61,689 nt of DNA, from positions 1 to 61,689 of the forward strand of contig JBICID010000011.1 in the NCBI GenBank assembly GCA_043101615.1, given 5' to 3'. Source of the DNA: JBLHKT01 sp043101615 (GTDB taxonomy: Bacteria > Planctomycetota > Phycisphaerae > Phycisphaerales > UBA1924). Positions 31,206 to 39,599 of this stretch are shown here, in pieces; within the stretch, counting starts at the first letter, position 1; each line of letters opens with the position of its first letter. The position numbers and the translations under genes are program-made. The notes below the pieces were generated by a model, which was not told the origin of the DNA, did no database searches, and saw nothing but the letters and a program-made list of their open reading frames with translations.

Positions 31206-33689
31206 GTGACCACGAACCCATACGGACACTTTGAAGACGCCGGACGCGCGTTCCGGGTCACCTCCTCCGACGCGCCCCGGCCCTGGGCCAACATCATCTG
31301 CAACGGTCGCTACGGGCTGGCGGTCTCGCACAACGGGGGCGGCTTCAGCTGGCTGGACCACTGCCAGCTCAACGTCATCACACGCTGGGACATGGACCTG
31401 GTCCGCGACGACCACGGGCGCTGCCTGTACCTGGCCGACCTCGACGACGACGAACGCCCCGTCTGGTCGCTCGCCCCGATGCCCTGCCGCCCGGCCTACG
31501 ACCGGTACGCGTGCGTCCACCGCCCCGGTTCGACGACCTTCGAGACCGAGGCGCGCGGCGTCGCGTGCTCGTGGACCGTCGGGGTCGCGCCCGACGACAC
31601 GGCTGAGCTCTGGCACGTCGCGATCACCAACACAACCGACCGGGCCCGGCGCCTGCGCCTGGGCTCGTTCTTCGAGTGGTGCTGCGGGGCGGCCCCGGAC
31701 ATCAAGCGCGAGTTCCACCGGCTCTTCTTCACCACCGAGTACGACGCGGCGCACCGCGCCATCGTGGCGAGCAAGAACATGTGGGAGGCCCCGTTCGGCA
31801 CGCCCGAGGACCACTGGAACCGCCCCTGGCCCCATGTCGCGGCCTTCGGCGTGTCCGGACTCGGTTCCGCCGGCGAGGATGAGCCCTCGCTCCGCACCAG
31901 CGACAAGGAGAGCTTCCTGGGTCGCTACGGGCTGCAGCAACGCCCAGACGCCATGACACGCGATTCGCACCGGGACGCTCACGCCCGGTTCGGACGGTTC
32001 GTGGACGCCTCGGCCGGCCTGGCGCACGACCTCCGTCTCGCCCCGGGCGAGACGATCGATGTCGGCTTCTGCCTGGCGGTGGGGGACTCGAACGAGGAGG
32101 CCCTGGGACTGATCGGGAAGTTCTCGTCTCCCGATACCATCGCGCGAGCCATCCGGGGCGCCGAGCGGGCCTGGGACGAACGCCTCGGCGCGACCCGGAT
32201 CGAGACCGGCGCCGAGGACGTCAACACGCTCTGCGGGACGTGGCTCCCGTACCAGGCCATCAGCGGTCGCCTGTGGGGGCGCACCGGGTACTACCAGCAG
32301 TCGGGCGCGTTCGGGTTCCGCGATCAGCTGCAGGACTCGCAGGTGTGGCTGCCGATCGACCCGGAGCGGGCCGCGGCCCAGATCATGCTGCACGCGGCGC
32401 ACCAGTTCGCGGACGGCTCGGTCTACCACTGGTGGAACCCGGTCACGGAGACGGGCAACCACACCGCCTGCTCGGACGACTATCTGTGGCTGCCGTTCAT
32501 CACGGCCGCGTACCTGATGGAGACCGACGACTTCTCCATCCTCGACCGCACCGCGCGGTTCGTGGACGACGAGAGCGAGACGTCCCTGCGGGACCACTGC
32601 GAGCGGTCGATCGCCAAGAGCCTGGCGCGGATCGGGCCGAACGGGCTGCCGCTGATCGGGGACATGGACTGGAACGACGGTCTGAGCGCCGTCGGGTCCG
32701 CGGAGCACGGGGAGTCTGTCTGGCTGGCGGAGTTCCTGTGCGAGGTGCTGGAGCGTTGGGCGGTGGTCGTCGAGCGGCTCGGGGAATCGGCGATGGGCGA
32801 GGACCTTCGGGCCAAGCGCCGCGGGCAGATCGAGCGGATCAACGCGATCGCGTGGGACGGGGCGTGGTACCGGCGTGCGATCAAGAAGGACGGCTCGTGG
32901 CTGGGGTCGAAGGACTCCGAGGCCGGCCAGATCTTCCTGAACGCCCAGTCGTGGGCGATCCTGGGCGACCTGGGCGAGGACGACCGTCTGGACGCGGCGT
33001 GGGGCTCGGTCCGGGAGCGTCTGCTGACCGAGTACGGCCCGCTGCTGCTGGTCCCGGCGTACCAGATCCCGGACCCGACGGTGGGGTACATCACGCGCTA
33101 CGCGCCGGGCGCTCGCGAGAACGGGGGCGTGTACATGCACGCCGCGACGTGGGCGCTGGCGGCGGCGGCGAAGCGCAAGGACCGCGACACGGTCGCGAGC
33201 ATCTGGGCCTCGGTCTCACCGATCCGCCGGAGCGCGGGTGGCAAGTCCGGAGCCGAGCGGTACGCCGCGGAGCCGTACGTGCTGCCGGGCAACGTGGACG
33301 GCCCGCTGAGCGATTTCCCCGGTCGCGCCGGGTGGACGTGGTACACGGGGTCGGCCGCGTGGCTGCAGAAGGTGGTGCTGGAGTGGGTGCTGGGCGTCCG
33401 CCCGACCTGGGCGGGCCTAAAGATCGACCCGTGCCCGCCGGCGGAGCTCGGGCGCGTGCGTCTGACGCGGCGCTACCGTGGGCGGACGCTGACGATCTCG
33501 TACGATGCGCGCTCGTACACGCCCGGGGCGTCGTGCTCGGTGGCGATCGGCGGCGTGCCGGCGCCCGGCGGGATCATCACGGACGACCTGCTCCCCGACC
33601 CGGGTGGGAGCGCGGAGGTGGACGTCGCATGGAGCGCCGAGGGCATCATCGAGCCGCGCCCCGAGGCCGCCCGGGAGCTGACGGGGTGA
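31206..33689 (+). CDS. GH94-family beta-glucoside phosphorylase
   Basis: An 827-residue cytosolic protein of the cellobiose-phosphorylase type. An N-terminal beta-sandwich (about 1-290) is followed by the (alpha/alpha)6 barrel with GRTGYYQQSGAFGFRDQLQDSQ (358-379), HWWNPVTETGNHTACSDDYLWLP and the DWND motif (488-491) carrying the proton-donor Asp. Such enzymes split a beta-disaccharide with phosphate to glucose-1-phosphate and glucose. Length fits cellobiose or laminaribiose phosphorylases better than the larger beta-1,2-oligoglucan phosphorylases. The GTG start follows AAGGAC. It directly precedes two ABC permease genes, so it works on imported sugar. Confidence 0.9.
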   Translation: MTTNPYGHFEDAGRAFRVTSSDAPRPWANIICNGRYGLAVSHNGGGFSWLDHCQLNVITRWDMDLVRDDHGRCLYLADLDDDERPVWSLAPMPCRPAYDRYACVHRPGSTTFETEARGVACSWTVGVAPDDTAELWHVAITNTTDRARRLRLGSFFEWCCGAAPDIKREFHRLFFTTEYDAAHRAIVASKNMWEAPFGTPEDHWNRPWPHVAAFGVSGLGSAGEDEPSLRTSDKESFLGRYGLQQRPDAMTRDSHRDAHARFGRFVDASAGLAHDLRLAPGETIDVGFCLAVGDSNEEALGLIGKFSSPDTIARAIRGAERAWDERLGATRIETGAEDVNTLCGTWLPYQAISGRLWGRTGYYQQSGAFGFRDQLQDSQVWLPIDPERAAAQIMLHAAHQFADGSVYHWWNPVTETGNHTACSDDYLWLPFITAAYLMETDDFSILDRTARFVDDESETSLRDHCERSIAKSLARIGPNGLPLIGDMDWNDGLSAVGSAEHGESVWLAEFLCEVLERWAVVVERLGESAMGEDLRAKRRGQIERINAIAWDGAWYRRAIKKDGSWLGSKDSEAGQIFLNAQSWAILGDLGEDDRLDAAWGSVRERLLTEYGPLLLVPAYQIPDPTVGYITRYAPGARENGGVYMHAATWALAAAAKRKDRDTVASIWASVSPIRRSAGGKSGAERYAAEPYVLPGNVDGPLSDFPGRAGWTWYTGSAAWLQKVVLEWVLGVRPTWAGLKIDPCPPAELGRVRLTRRYRGRTLTISYDARSYTPGASCSVAIGGVPAPGGIITDDLLPDPGGSAEVDVAWSAEGIIEPRPEAARELTG

Positions 33690-33759
33690 CCCGCGTGGTC
33701 CGCCCCCGAGCCGTCGATCACGAGCCGTGCCCGAACGACCCCGAGGCGGGGTGCGCGCC

Positions 33760-34701
33760 GTGACCGTCGCGACCGGTCGCCGGCTGCCGGAGTGGCGAGC
33801 ACCCAGCTGGGCGGTCGGGCTGGCGTTCGTGTCGCCCTGGATCGTCGGGTTCCTCGCCTTCCTGGCCCTGCCGATCGGGATGAGCCTGTACTACTCGCTG
33901 ACCGACTACTCGATGCTCGAGGAGCCGGTGTGGGTGGGGCTGGACAACTACCGGGCCCTCGCGGGCGATTCGGTCTTCTGGAAGAGCGTGTGGAACACGG
34001 TCTTCTTCGCGGCGCTGAGCCTGCCCATCACGACGGTGGTGGCGATCGTGCTCGCGGCGCTGCTCGCGGCGAAGCCGCGCGGGACGGGCTGGTTCCGGGC
34101 CGCGATCTTCGTGCCCTCGCTGGTGCCGATGGTCGCCAGCGCCATGGTCTGGATGTGGCTGCTCAACGCCGAGCTTGGGCTGATCAACCGGATCCTGCAG
34201 CCCGCGCTCGATGTGCTCGCGGCGGTGGTGGGGGGCGACCTGCTGGCCCCGAACTGGCTGGAGGACAAGGCGTGGGTGATGCCCGCGCTGGTGCTCACCA
34301 CGGTCTGGAGCGTCGGTCACTCGGTGGTGATCTACGGCGCCGCCCTCGAGGAGGTGCCGCGGGCCCTGTACGAGGCGGCGGAGCTGGACGGGGTCGGTCC
34401 GGTGCGGAAGCTGACGTCGGTGACGCTGCCGATGATCTCGCCGGTGATCCTGTTCAACGTGATCGTGGGGGCGATCGGGGCGTGGCAGGTCTTCGTGATG
34501 CCGTACATCATGCTGGGCAGTTCCGGCGGGCCCGACCGCGCCGGGTACTTCTACACCATGTACCTGTACGACAAGGCGTTCCCGTTCGGGGAGATGGGGT
34601 ACGCCAGCGCGATGGCGTGGATCCAGCTCCTGATCGTGATGGCCTTCACCGGCGTGATCTTCCTGTCGTCCAGGAAACTCGTGCACTACAGGGGGGCGTG
34701 A
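33760..34701 (+). CDS. ABC sugar permease, MalF/UgpA type (module A)
   Basis: About 313 residues with six predicted membrane helices (first near AVGLAFVSPWIVGFLAFLALPIGMSL) and the ATPase-contact EAA loop EAAELDGVGPVRKLTSVTLPMISP. It is one of the two membrane subunits of a CUT1-type oligosaccharide importer. It begins 70 bases after the GH94 stop. The start is uncertain: GTG codons at 33727, 33751 and 33760 are in frame; 33760 has GAGGCGGGG about nine bases upstream. The stop is followed at once by the GTG of the second permease. Confidence 0.9.
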   Translation: MTVATGRRLPEWRAPSWAVGLAFVSPWIVGFLAFLALPIGMSLYYSLTDYSMLEEPVWVGLDNYRALAGDSVFWKSVWNTVFFAALSLPITTVVAIVLAALLAAKPRGTGWFRAAIFVPSLVPMVASAMVWMWLLNAELGLINRILQPALDVLAAVVGGDLLAPNWLEDKAWVMPALVLTTVWSVGHSVVIYGAALEEVPRALYEAAELDGVGPVRKLTSVTLPMISPVILFNVIVGAIGAWQVFVMPYIMLGSSGGPDRAGYFYTMYLYDKAFPFGEMGYASAMAWIQLLIVMAFTGVIFLSSRKLVHYRGA

Positions 34702-35613
34702 GTGCGCGACGAGACGCGAAAGACCGGGCGATCTCCCGTTGGACGCACGCTGCTGTACGCGGCGCTGCTCTGCGTGACCGCGACGTACCTGCTCCCGTTG
34801 ATCTGGATGCTCTCGACCTCGCTCAAGACCGAGCGACAGGTCATCGAGGCGCCCACCGCGGTGCTGCCCGAGCCCGTGACCGACATCCCCCGCCAGGTCC
34901 GCGACAACTACCTCGGCGTCAACGACGAGCGGGGCGAGGTGGTCGTCCGTGGCGTCCTGAACGACCCGGTCATCGACTTCCCGCTGTACCTGCGCAACAC
35001 GCTCGTCGTCGCGATCCTGTCGGTGACCGGCATGGTGCTGTCCAGCGCCGTGGTCGCCTACGGCTTCTCGCGTGTGCGCTGGCGCGGGCGGGGTGTGCTG
35101 TTCGGCGTCGTGCTGGCGACGATGATGATCCCGTTCCCGGTGATCATGGGGCCGATGTTCATCCTGTTCCGGGACCTGGGCTGGATCGGGAGCCTAAAGC
35201 CGCTGTGGGTGCCGGCGTGGTTCGCCAGCGCGTACAACGTATTCCTGCTGCGCCAGTTCTTCATGACGATCCCGCGCGAGCTGGACGAGGCCGCGACCGT
35301 GGACGGGTGCACCCACCTGGGCGTGTTCTGGCGGATCATCCTGCCCAACGCCAGGCCGGCGCTGGCGGTGGTGGCGCTGTTCCACTTCATGTTCGTGTGG
35401 AACGACTTCCTGGGCCCTCTGATCTTCCTGGTCGAGCGGGACGACTTCACGCTGGCGCTGGGGCTCCAGCTCTACCAGGCCCAGGCGGGCGAGGTGCCCT
35501 GGAACCTGCTGATGGCGGCCTCGACGCTGGTGATGGGCCCGGTGCTGCTGGCGTTCCTGCTGGCCCAGCGGACGTTCGTGGAGGGGCTGAGCACGAGCGG
35601 CCTGAAGGAGTAG
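34702..35613 (+). CDS. ABC sugar permease, MalG/UgpE type (module A)
   Basis: A 303-residue membrane protein with six helices and the EAA loop DEAATVDGCTHLGVFWRIILPNARPALA. Between the first two helices is a periplasmic loop of about 70 residues (VLPEPVTDIPRQVRDNYLGV...), longer than usual for this subunit. The GTG start directly abuts the upstream TGA (TGAGTG), so the permeases are translationally coupled. The solute-binding protein is encoded 1.4 kb downstream behind its own operator; no ATPase gene is present. Confidence 0.92.
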   Translation: MRDETRKTGRSPVGRTLLYAALLCVTATYLLPLIWMLSTSLKTERQVIEAPTAVLPEPVTDIPRQVRDNYLGVNDERGEVVVRGVLNDPVIDFPLYLRNTLVVAILSVTGMVLSSAVVAYGFSRVRWRGRGVLFGVVLATMMIPFPVIMGPMFILFRDLGWIGSLKPLWVPAWFASAYNVFLLRQFFMTIPRELDEAATVDGCTHLGVFWRIILPNARPALAVVALFHFMFVWNDFLGPLIFLVERDDFTLALGLQLYQAQAGEVPWNLLMAASTLVMGPVLLAFLLAQRTFVEGLSTSGLKE

Positions 35614-35635
35614 GGGCGTGCAAGGTGATTGGGGC

Positions 35636-35677
35636 TTGCGTTTTGCCCGGGAGCGCGCCATAATGTAAACGCTTTCA
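35636..35677 (+). promoter_or_regulatory. Promoter with LacI-type operator A3
   Basis: TTGCGT (35636-35641), 17 bases, CATAAT (35659-35664), with the operator TGTAAACGCTTTCA at 35664-35677 directly over the transcription start region. It lies 73 bases before the pseudopilin gene and controls pseudopilin, small membrane protein and solute-binding protein. Confidence 0.85.
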
Positions 35678-35750
35678 GAGGGAACGGACCGATAGCATCC
35701 GGAGTACTTGGGGCCAGGGCCCCGGGGGAACTGCCACGAGGGAGGCGGCG

Positions 35751-36587
35751 ATGCGGACGACAGCACGGCATCATGCACAGCGCGATCGCGGGTTCACGCT
35801 GATCGAGCTCCTGGTGGTGATCTCGATCATCGCGCTGCTGATCGGGATCCTGCTGCCGAGCCTGGGCAAGGCCCGGGAGACGGCCAAGGAGGTGCTCTGC
35901 CAGAACAACCTCCGCCAGATCGGCATCGGCTACCAGATGTTCCTGGACGACCAGCAGGACGGGCGTGAGCGTCTGCTCAACCCGTACGTCTCGGAGTGGG
36001 CCGAGAAGGACCGCAAGGCCCTGTTCGGCGACGAGACGCTGATGGGCGGCCCGAACGCGGCCCACCACTGGGCCGCGATGCTCCAGCTCGCACCCTACCT
36101 GGGCGACAGCACGACCAGCGGTGTGTTCGAATGCCCCGCGGCCCGTTTCAAGAGCTCGGTGAAGGAGAACCTGGAGACCCGTCGCAACGGGCTGAAGTTC
36201 TTCACCTACGACCTGGACGAGAACGGCGAGGACGAGCTGGTGACCGAGTACTGGTTCAACGACCAGCGCCGTCCGTTGCGTGACGGGACCCGGCTGGAGA
36301 ACCCGAACGTGCCCGGCGTCGCCGGACGGCTCATCAACACCATGCCGCATCTGGACGAGGCGGTGCTGTCGATCGACGCGATCGACTGGATCCCGAGGCA
36401 CCGCGCGGACAGCACGCAGCGACAGTCGTCACTGCCCAACGAGATCGCGGCGAGCAACCTGCTGTTCGGGGACCTGCACGTGGAGTCGCTCAGCGAGGCG
36501 GAGTACATCCTCGGGACCGACAAGTACAACTCCGTCCGGAACTTCTGGAACTGGGGCAACTACTACGACTACATGCAGGGGTTCTGA
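35751..36587 (+). CDS. Pseudopilin-like protein with prepilin cleavage motif (module A)
   Basis: A 278-residue protein of the planctomycete DUF1559-like group. The prepilin peptidase site is RG14-FTLIE19L with the conserved Glu at +5, followed by the hydrophobic pilin helix (VVISIIALLIGILLPSLG). The C-terminal region has the H-X9-DG-like strand NLLFGDLHVESL. Such proteins are exported and could assemble as a type II/IV pilus-like fibre or sit on the surface. It is the first gene behind operator A3 and is followed by a small membrane protein and the sugar-binding protein, so it is expressed with glycan uptake. Confidence 0.88.
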   Translation: MRTTARHHAQRDRGFTLIELLVVISIIALLIGILLPSLGKARETAKEVLCQNNLRQIGIGYQMFLDDQQDGRERLLNPYVSEWAEKDRKALFGDETLMGGPNAAHHWAAMLQLAPYLGDSTTSGVFECPAARFKSSVKENLETRRNGLKFFTYDLDENGEDELVTEYWFNDQRRPLRDGTRLENPNVPGVAGRLINTMPHLDEAVLSIDAIDWIPRHRADSTQRQSSLPNEIAASNLLFGDLHVESLSEAEYILGTDKYNSVRNFWNWGNYYDYMQGF

Positions 36588-36623
36588 GCCGGCCCGTCAG
36601 CGTCGCGGCTCGAGGGAATCGTC

Positions 36624-37010
36624 ATGGCAGGCATCCGCAGCGTCTTGTCCAACAACCCGAAGATCGGCTGGGGGGTGGCCGGGGTCTTCTTCCTGGTCGC
36701 CGCGGCTCTGCTGGTGATCCAGATGCGGGGGTCCGGCCCGGCCGACTCGATCGAGCGGCGCTCCGAGGAGGTCACGCTCCGCTGCACCGAGACCGGCGAG
36801 GAGTGGACCATGACCCGCGGGCAGTTCGAGCGGAACCTGCTGCTGTACGAGGGCGAGCTCAGCGAGGACGGCATGCTGCCGTCGCCCCCCGCCGACGGAC
36901 GGCTCACCGCCATCCTCGTCGACCGGAGCGACTGGCGGGAAACCGTGGAACGCATCAACGCGATGAAGGCCGAGTACGGGGGCAGGCGGCGCGGCGGCAC
37001 GGACAACTGA
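36624..37010 (+). CDS. Small single-pass membrane protein of unknown function
   Basis: A 128-residue protein with one N-terminal transmembrane helix (IGWGVAGVFFLVAAALLVIQM, about residues 14-34) and a 90-residue charged domain. It contains a short beta segment, EVTLRCTETGEEWTMTRGQFERNLL, resembling the zinc-less strand pair seen in small planctomycete proteins beside pseudopilins. I do not recognise a named family. It lies 36 bases after the pseudopilin gene and four bases before the binding-protein gene, so it belongs to the operon and may link the pilin and uptake functions (inference from position only). Confidence 0.75.
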   Translation: MAGIRSVLSNNPKIGWGVAGVFFLVAAALLVIQMRGSGPADSIERRSEEVTLRCTETGEEWTMTRGQFERNLLLYEGELSEDGMLPSPPADGRLTAILVDRSDWRETVERINAMKAEYGGRRRGGTDN

Positions 37011-37014
37011 GCCG

Positions 37015-38412
37015 ATGGCGGGCGCGGGCCAGATCTCGAGGCGCGTGGCGGTGGGGGGGCTGGTCGTCGCGGCCGGGGGCTTCGCCCTCTTCGGGCCCCG
37101 CTCCGGGCGGAGGGCGCCGCGCGGGCGCGTGGTGCTGGACTACTGGGAGAAGTGGACCGGCAACGAGGGCGTCGCGATGCAGCGCCTCGTGGACGAGTTC
37201 AACGCCCGCCAGGACCGGATCTGGGTCCGCTACACCGCGATGAGCGCGATCGACCAGAAGTCGATGATCGCGATCGCGGGCAACGCCCCGCCCTCGCTGG
37301 TCGGGCTGTGGAGCTTCAACCTGCCCGCGTTCGTGGAGAGCGGGGCCGTGCTCCCGCTCGACGGGCTGCAGGAGGCCTACGGGCAGGCCGTGGCGACCCG
37401 GCTGGAGCGCGACCACGACGCCCCCGGGGTCGCGATCGAGCGGTCGCGGTACACCGCGCCGGTGTGGAGGCTGATCAACCACGACGGGCACGTGGGGGGC
37501 GTGCCCAACACGTGCTCCACCATGGCCCTGTACTACAACCGGGCACTGTTCCGCGAGCGCGGGCTCGACCCGGACCGCCCCCCGCGGACCATCAACGAGC
37601 TGGACGAGGCCGCGGATCGGCTGACCGAGACGGACGCGAGCGGCTCGGTGACCCGTGCGGGCTTCATGCACCGCGAGCCGGGCTGGTGGAACTGGCTGTG
37701 GGGGTACTGGTTCGGGGGGACCATCTACGACGAGGCTGCACGCGCCGCCACATGCGATGCGTCCGCCAACGTCCGCGGGTACGAGTGGGTGCAGAGCTAC
37801 TCCGAGCGGTACGGCACCCGCCAGCTCGCCAGCTTCCGGTCCGGGTTCGGCGGGTACTCCTCCCTGCAGCAGCCGCTGCTCTCGGGCAAGGTCGCGATGA
37901 GCCTGCACGGGCCGTTCCTGGCCAACGTGATCCAGACCTTCGACCCCTCGTTCGACTACGGCGTGGCGCCCTTCCCGATGGCGGTCGACGCCCTGGACGA
38001 GGCCAGCCCGCGCACGCTGATGGAGTGCGACGTGCTGTGCATCCCGCGCGGGTGCCCGCACCCGGAAGAGGCCTTCGAGTTCCTGCTGTTCACGCAGGCG
38101 CGGCGCAACGCCGAGTCGCTCGCGATCGCCCACGCCAAGCCCAGCCCGCTGCGGGAGACCTCGCCGGGCTTCCGGGATCGGCACCCGAACCGGTACGTCG
38201 ACCTGCACAACCGGCTGACGGCCAGCGACGGGGCGTTCACGTTCCCCAAGACCCGGGCCTGGCCCCAGATCGTGTCGGAATTCGACGCCGAGATCGCGGC
38301 CTTCGTGAACCTGAGTCGCCCGGCGGCGGAGATCCTGCGTGACATCCAGGGTCGGGCCCGGAGCGCTGTGGAGCAGGTCAATCGTCGTGCGGAGCGGCTG
38401 TCGGGGGTGTGA
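37015..38412 (+). CDS. ABC sugar-binding protein with Tat-like signal (module A)
   Basis: A 465-residue extracellular solute-binding protein of the CUT1/MalE type. The N-terminus has a twin arginine (ISRRVAVGGLVVAAGG), suggesting Tat export or a membrane anchor. Typical features follow: VLDYWEKWTGNEG, LVDEFNARQDRIWVRY, PNTCSTMALYYNRALFRERGL, GKVAMSLHGPFLANV and aromatic residues lining the expected sugar cleft. It would deliver oligosaccharide to the two permeases encoded at 33760-35613. It starts four bases after the small membrane protein gene. Confidence 0.9.
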   Translation: MAGAGQISRRVAVGGLVVAAGGFALFGPRSGRRAPRGRVVLDYWEKWTGNEGVAMQRLVDEFNARQDRIWVRYTAMSAIDQKSMIAIAGNAPPSLVGLWSFNLPAFVESGAVLPLDGLQEAYGQAVATRLERDHDAPGVAIERSRYTAPVWRLINHDGHVGGVPNTCSTMALYYNRALFRERGLDPDRPPRTINELDEAADRLTETDASGSVTRAGFMHREPGWWNWLWGYWFGGTIYDEAARAATCDASANVRGYEWVQSYSERYGTRQLASFRSGFGGYSSLQQPLLSGKVAMSLHGPFLANVIQTFDPSFDYGVAPFPMAVDALDEASPRTLMECDVLCIPRGCPHPEEAFEFLLFTQARRNAESLAIAHAKPSPLRETSPGFRDRHPNRYVDLHNRLTASDGAFTFPKTRAWPQIVSEFDAEIAAFVNLSRPAAEILRDIQGRARSAVEQVNRRAERLSGV

Positions 38413-38477
38413 GCGGGGGTCCGGGATGCGAGAGGGGCTCCGGGCGCAAAAATGCCCGCGAAATCGGTGTTTCGGGG

Positions 38478-38519
38478 TTGCGTCGCGGTCGTGTTTCGGT
38501 CATCATGTAAGCGTTTTCA
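38478..38519 (+). promoter_or_regulatory. Promoter with LacI-type operator A4
   Basis: TTGCGT (38478-38483), 17 bases, CATCAT (38501-38506), with operator TGTAAGCGTTTTCA at 38506-38519. The layout copies A3 exactly: same -35 hexamer, same spacer length, and operator starting on the last base of the -10 element. It controls the dockerin/CBM-like gene at 38588. Confidence 0.85.
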
Positions 38520-38587
38520 GTGCGAGGGAATCTGCCGGACACGACTCCGGCGCCGCACGATGTGAACCACAGAGGGAGTACCCAGTC

Positions 38588-39403
38588 ATGATGCGCCACG
38601 CCGCTCTGCTCACCGCCGTCTGCCTCGCCGGGACCGCCCAGGCGCAGTGCCCGGACAACACCTTGTACAACGGATCGTTCGAGATCGAGGACTCGCTGTT
38701 CCCCGGCGAGCCCGAGGGATGGCGCCAGATCCCGCAGGGCGACCCGATCTGGTCCACCGAGTACGCTCGCACCGGGACCTACTCCTTCGGGCTGGCCTTC
38801 CCGAGCAGCGGAGCGTTCCTGGGATTCGACACGTTCCTCTCGAACATCAACACCGGCGAGCGGTACGACCCGCCCTACAACTACGACGACGGGAACGGCG
38901 CGGACCTGATCGTCTCCGGATACTACCTCACGCCCGTCGGACAGGCGGTCGGCCCGGACGGCGCCGGCCCGGACTCGCCCTGCGGCATCAAGCTCGAGTT
39001 CCGGCGTGACAACTCGTCGATCTACCAGGCCTTCGAGTACAACATCCCCGACGCCGACACCAACGGCGAGTGGCAGTACTTCGAGATCGTCTTCACCGCC
39101 GACACACTCTCCCCGGACTTCCCGCCCTTCGCCACCGCCGTCTCGATCCTGCCGTTCCGCTTCGACGCGACCGGCCTGTTCGCCGGCGAGATCTACTGGG
39201 ACGACCTGTGCGTGTACCAGGTGTCCGACAACCCCTGCCCGGCGGACGTGAACGGGGACGGCGTGCTCGACAACGGCGACATCGGCGCCTTCGTGCAGCT
39301 CTTCCTGGCCGCCGATCTGGCCGCGGACTTCAACGACGACGGCATCCTGGACAACGGCGACATCGGCGCCTTCGTGCAGGCCTTCCTGGCCGGCTGCTCG
39401 TAA
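38588..39403 (+). CDS. Secreted CBM-like protein with GC-type dockerin (module A)
   Basis: A 271-residue exported protein (signal 1-20, cleavage after AQA). Residues about 21-215 look like a CBM4/9-type jelly roll: LYNGSFEIED, EPEGWRQIPQGDP, TGTYSFGLAF, WQYFEIVFTAD and IYWDDLCVYQV. Residues 218-270 are a two-loop GC-type dockerin with DNGDIGAFVQ in both halves, ending Gly-Cys-Ser. It is monocistronic, with operator A4 upstream, a GAGGGAG ribosome site and a terminator after it. It probably binds the module A glycan at the surface. Confidence 0.85.
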   Translation: MMRHAALLTAVCLAGTAQAQCPDNTLYNGSFEIEDSLFPGEPEGWRQIPQGDPIWSTEYARTGTYSFGLAFPSSGAFLGFDTFLSNINTGERYDPPYNYDDGNGADLIVSGYYLTPVGQAVGPDGAGPDSPCGIKLEFRRDNSSIYQAFEYNIPDADTNGEWQYFEIVFTADTLSPDFPPFATAVSILPFRFDATGLFAGEIYWDDLCVYQVSDNPCPADVNGDGVLDNGDIGAFVQLFLAADLAADFNDDGILDNGDIGAFVQAFLAGCS

Positions 39404-39434
39404 GCGGTATTCGAGAGCTGGATTGAACCACACC

Positions 39435-39466
39435 ACGCACGCTCCCGAGAGGGGGCGTGCGTTTTT
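39435..39466 (+). terminator. Intrinsic terminator of the dockerin/CBM gene
   Basis: ACGCACGCTCCC (39435-39446) and GGGGGCGTGCGT (39451-39462) form a 12-bp stem with one T-G wobble and a GAGA loop, followed by five T (39462-39466), 32 bases after the stop codon. Confidence 0.9.
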
Positions 39467-39508
39467 CATGCGCGGACTAGTCGGGCGAGCGGCCAGGATG
39501 GGGGGAAA

Positions 39509-39581
39509 TAGCCCCGCCCGGATTCGAACCGGGGACCAGGCGATTATGAGTCGCTTGCTCTAACCGCTGAGCTACGGGGCC
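39509..39581 (-). tRNA. trnI: tRNA-Ile (anticodon CAU, AUA-decoding)
   Basis: A 73-base cloverleaf on the minus strand: acceptor GGCCCCG with CGGGGCT (first pair G-U), D arm GCTC/GAGC, anticodon loop CTCATAA, T arm CCCGG-TTCGAAT-CCGGG, discriminator A; CCA is not encoded. The anticodon is CAU, but the arm AGCGA-CTCATAA-TCGCC closely resembles E. coli tRNA-Ile2, whose C34 is converted to lysidine by TilS to read AUA. I therefore call it Ile, not Met. One mismatch (A-C) caps the anticodon stem. Confidence 0.9.
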
Positions 39582-39599
39582 GCGTGCGGGCAGTCTACG

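Noticed and set aside
31206..33689. Calling the GH94 protein a beta-1,2-oligoglucan phosphorylase
   Set aside because: The length of 827 residues fits cellobiose or laminaribiose phosphorylase better, so the substrate is left open.
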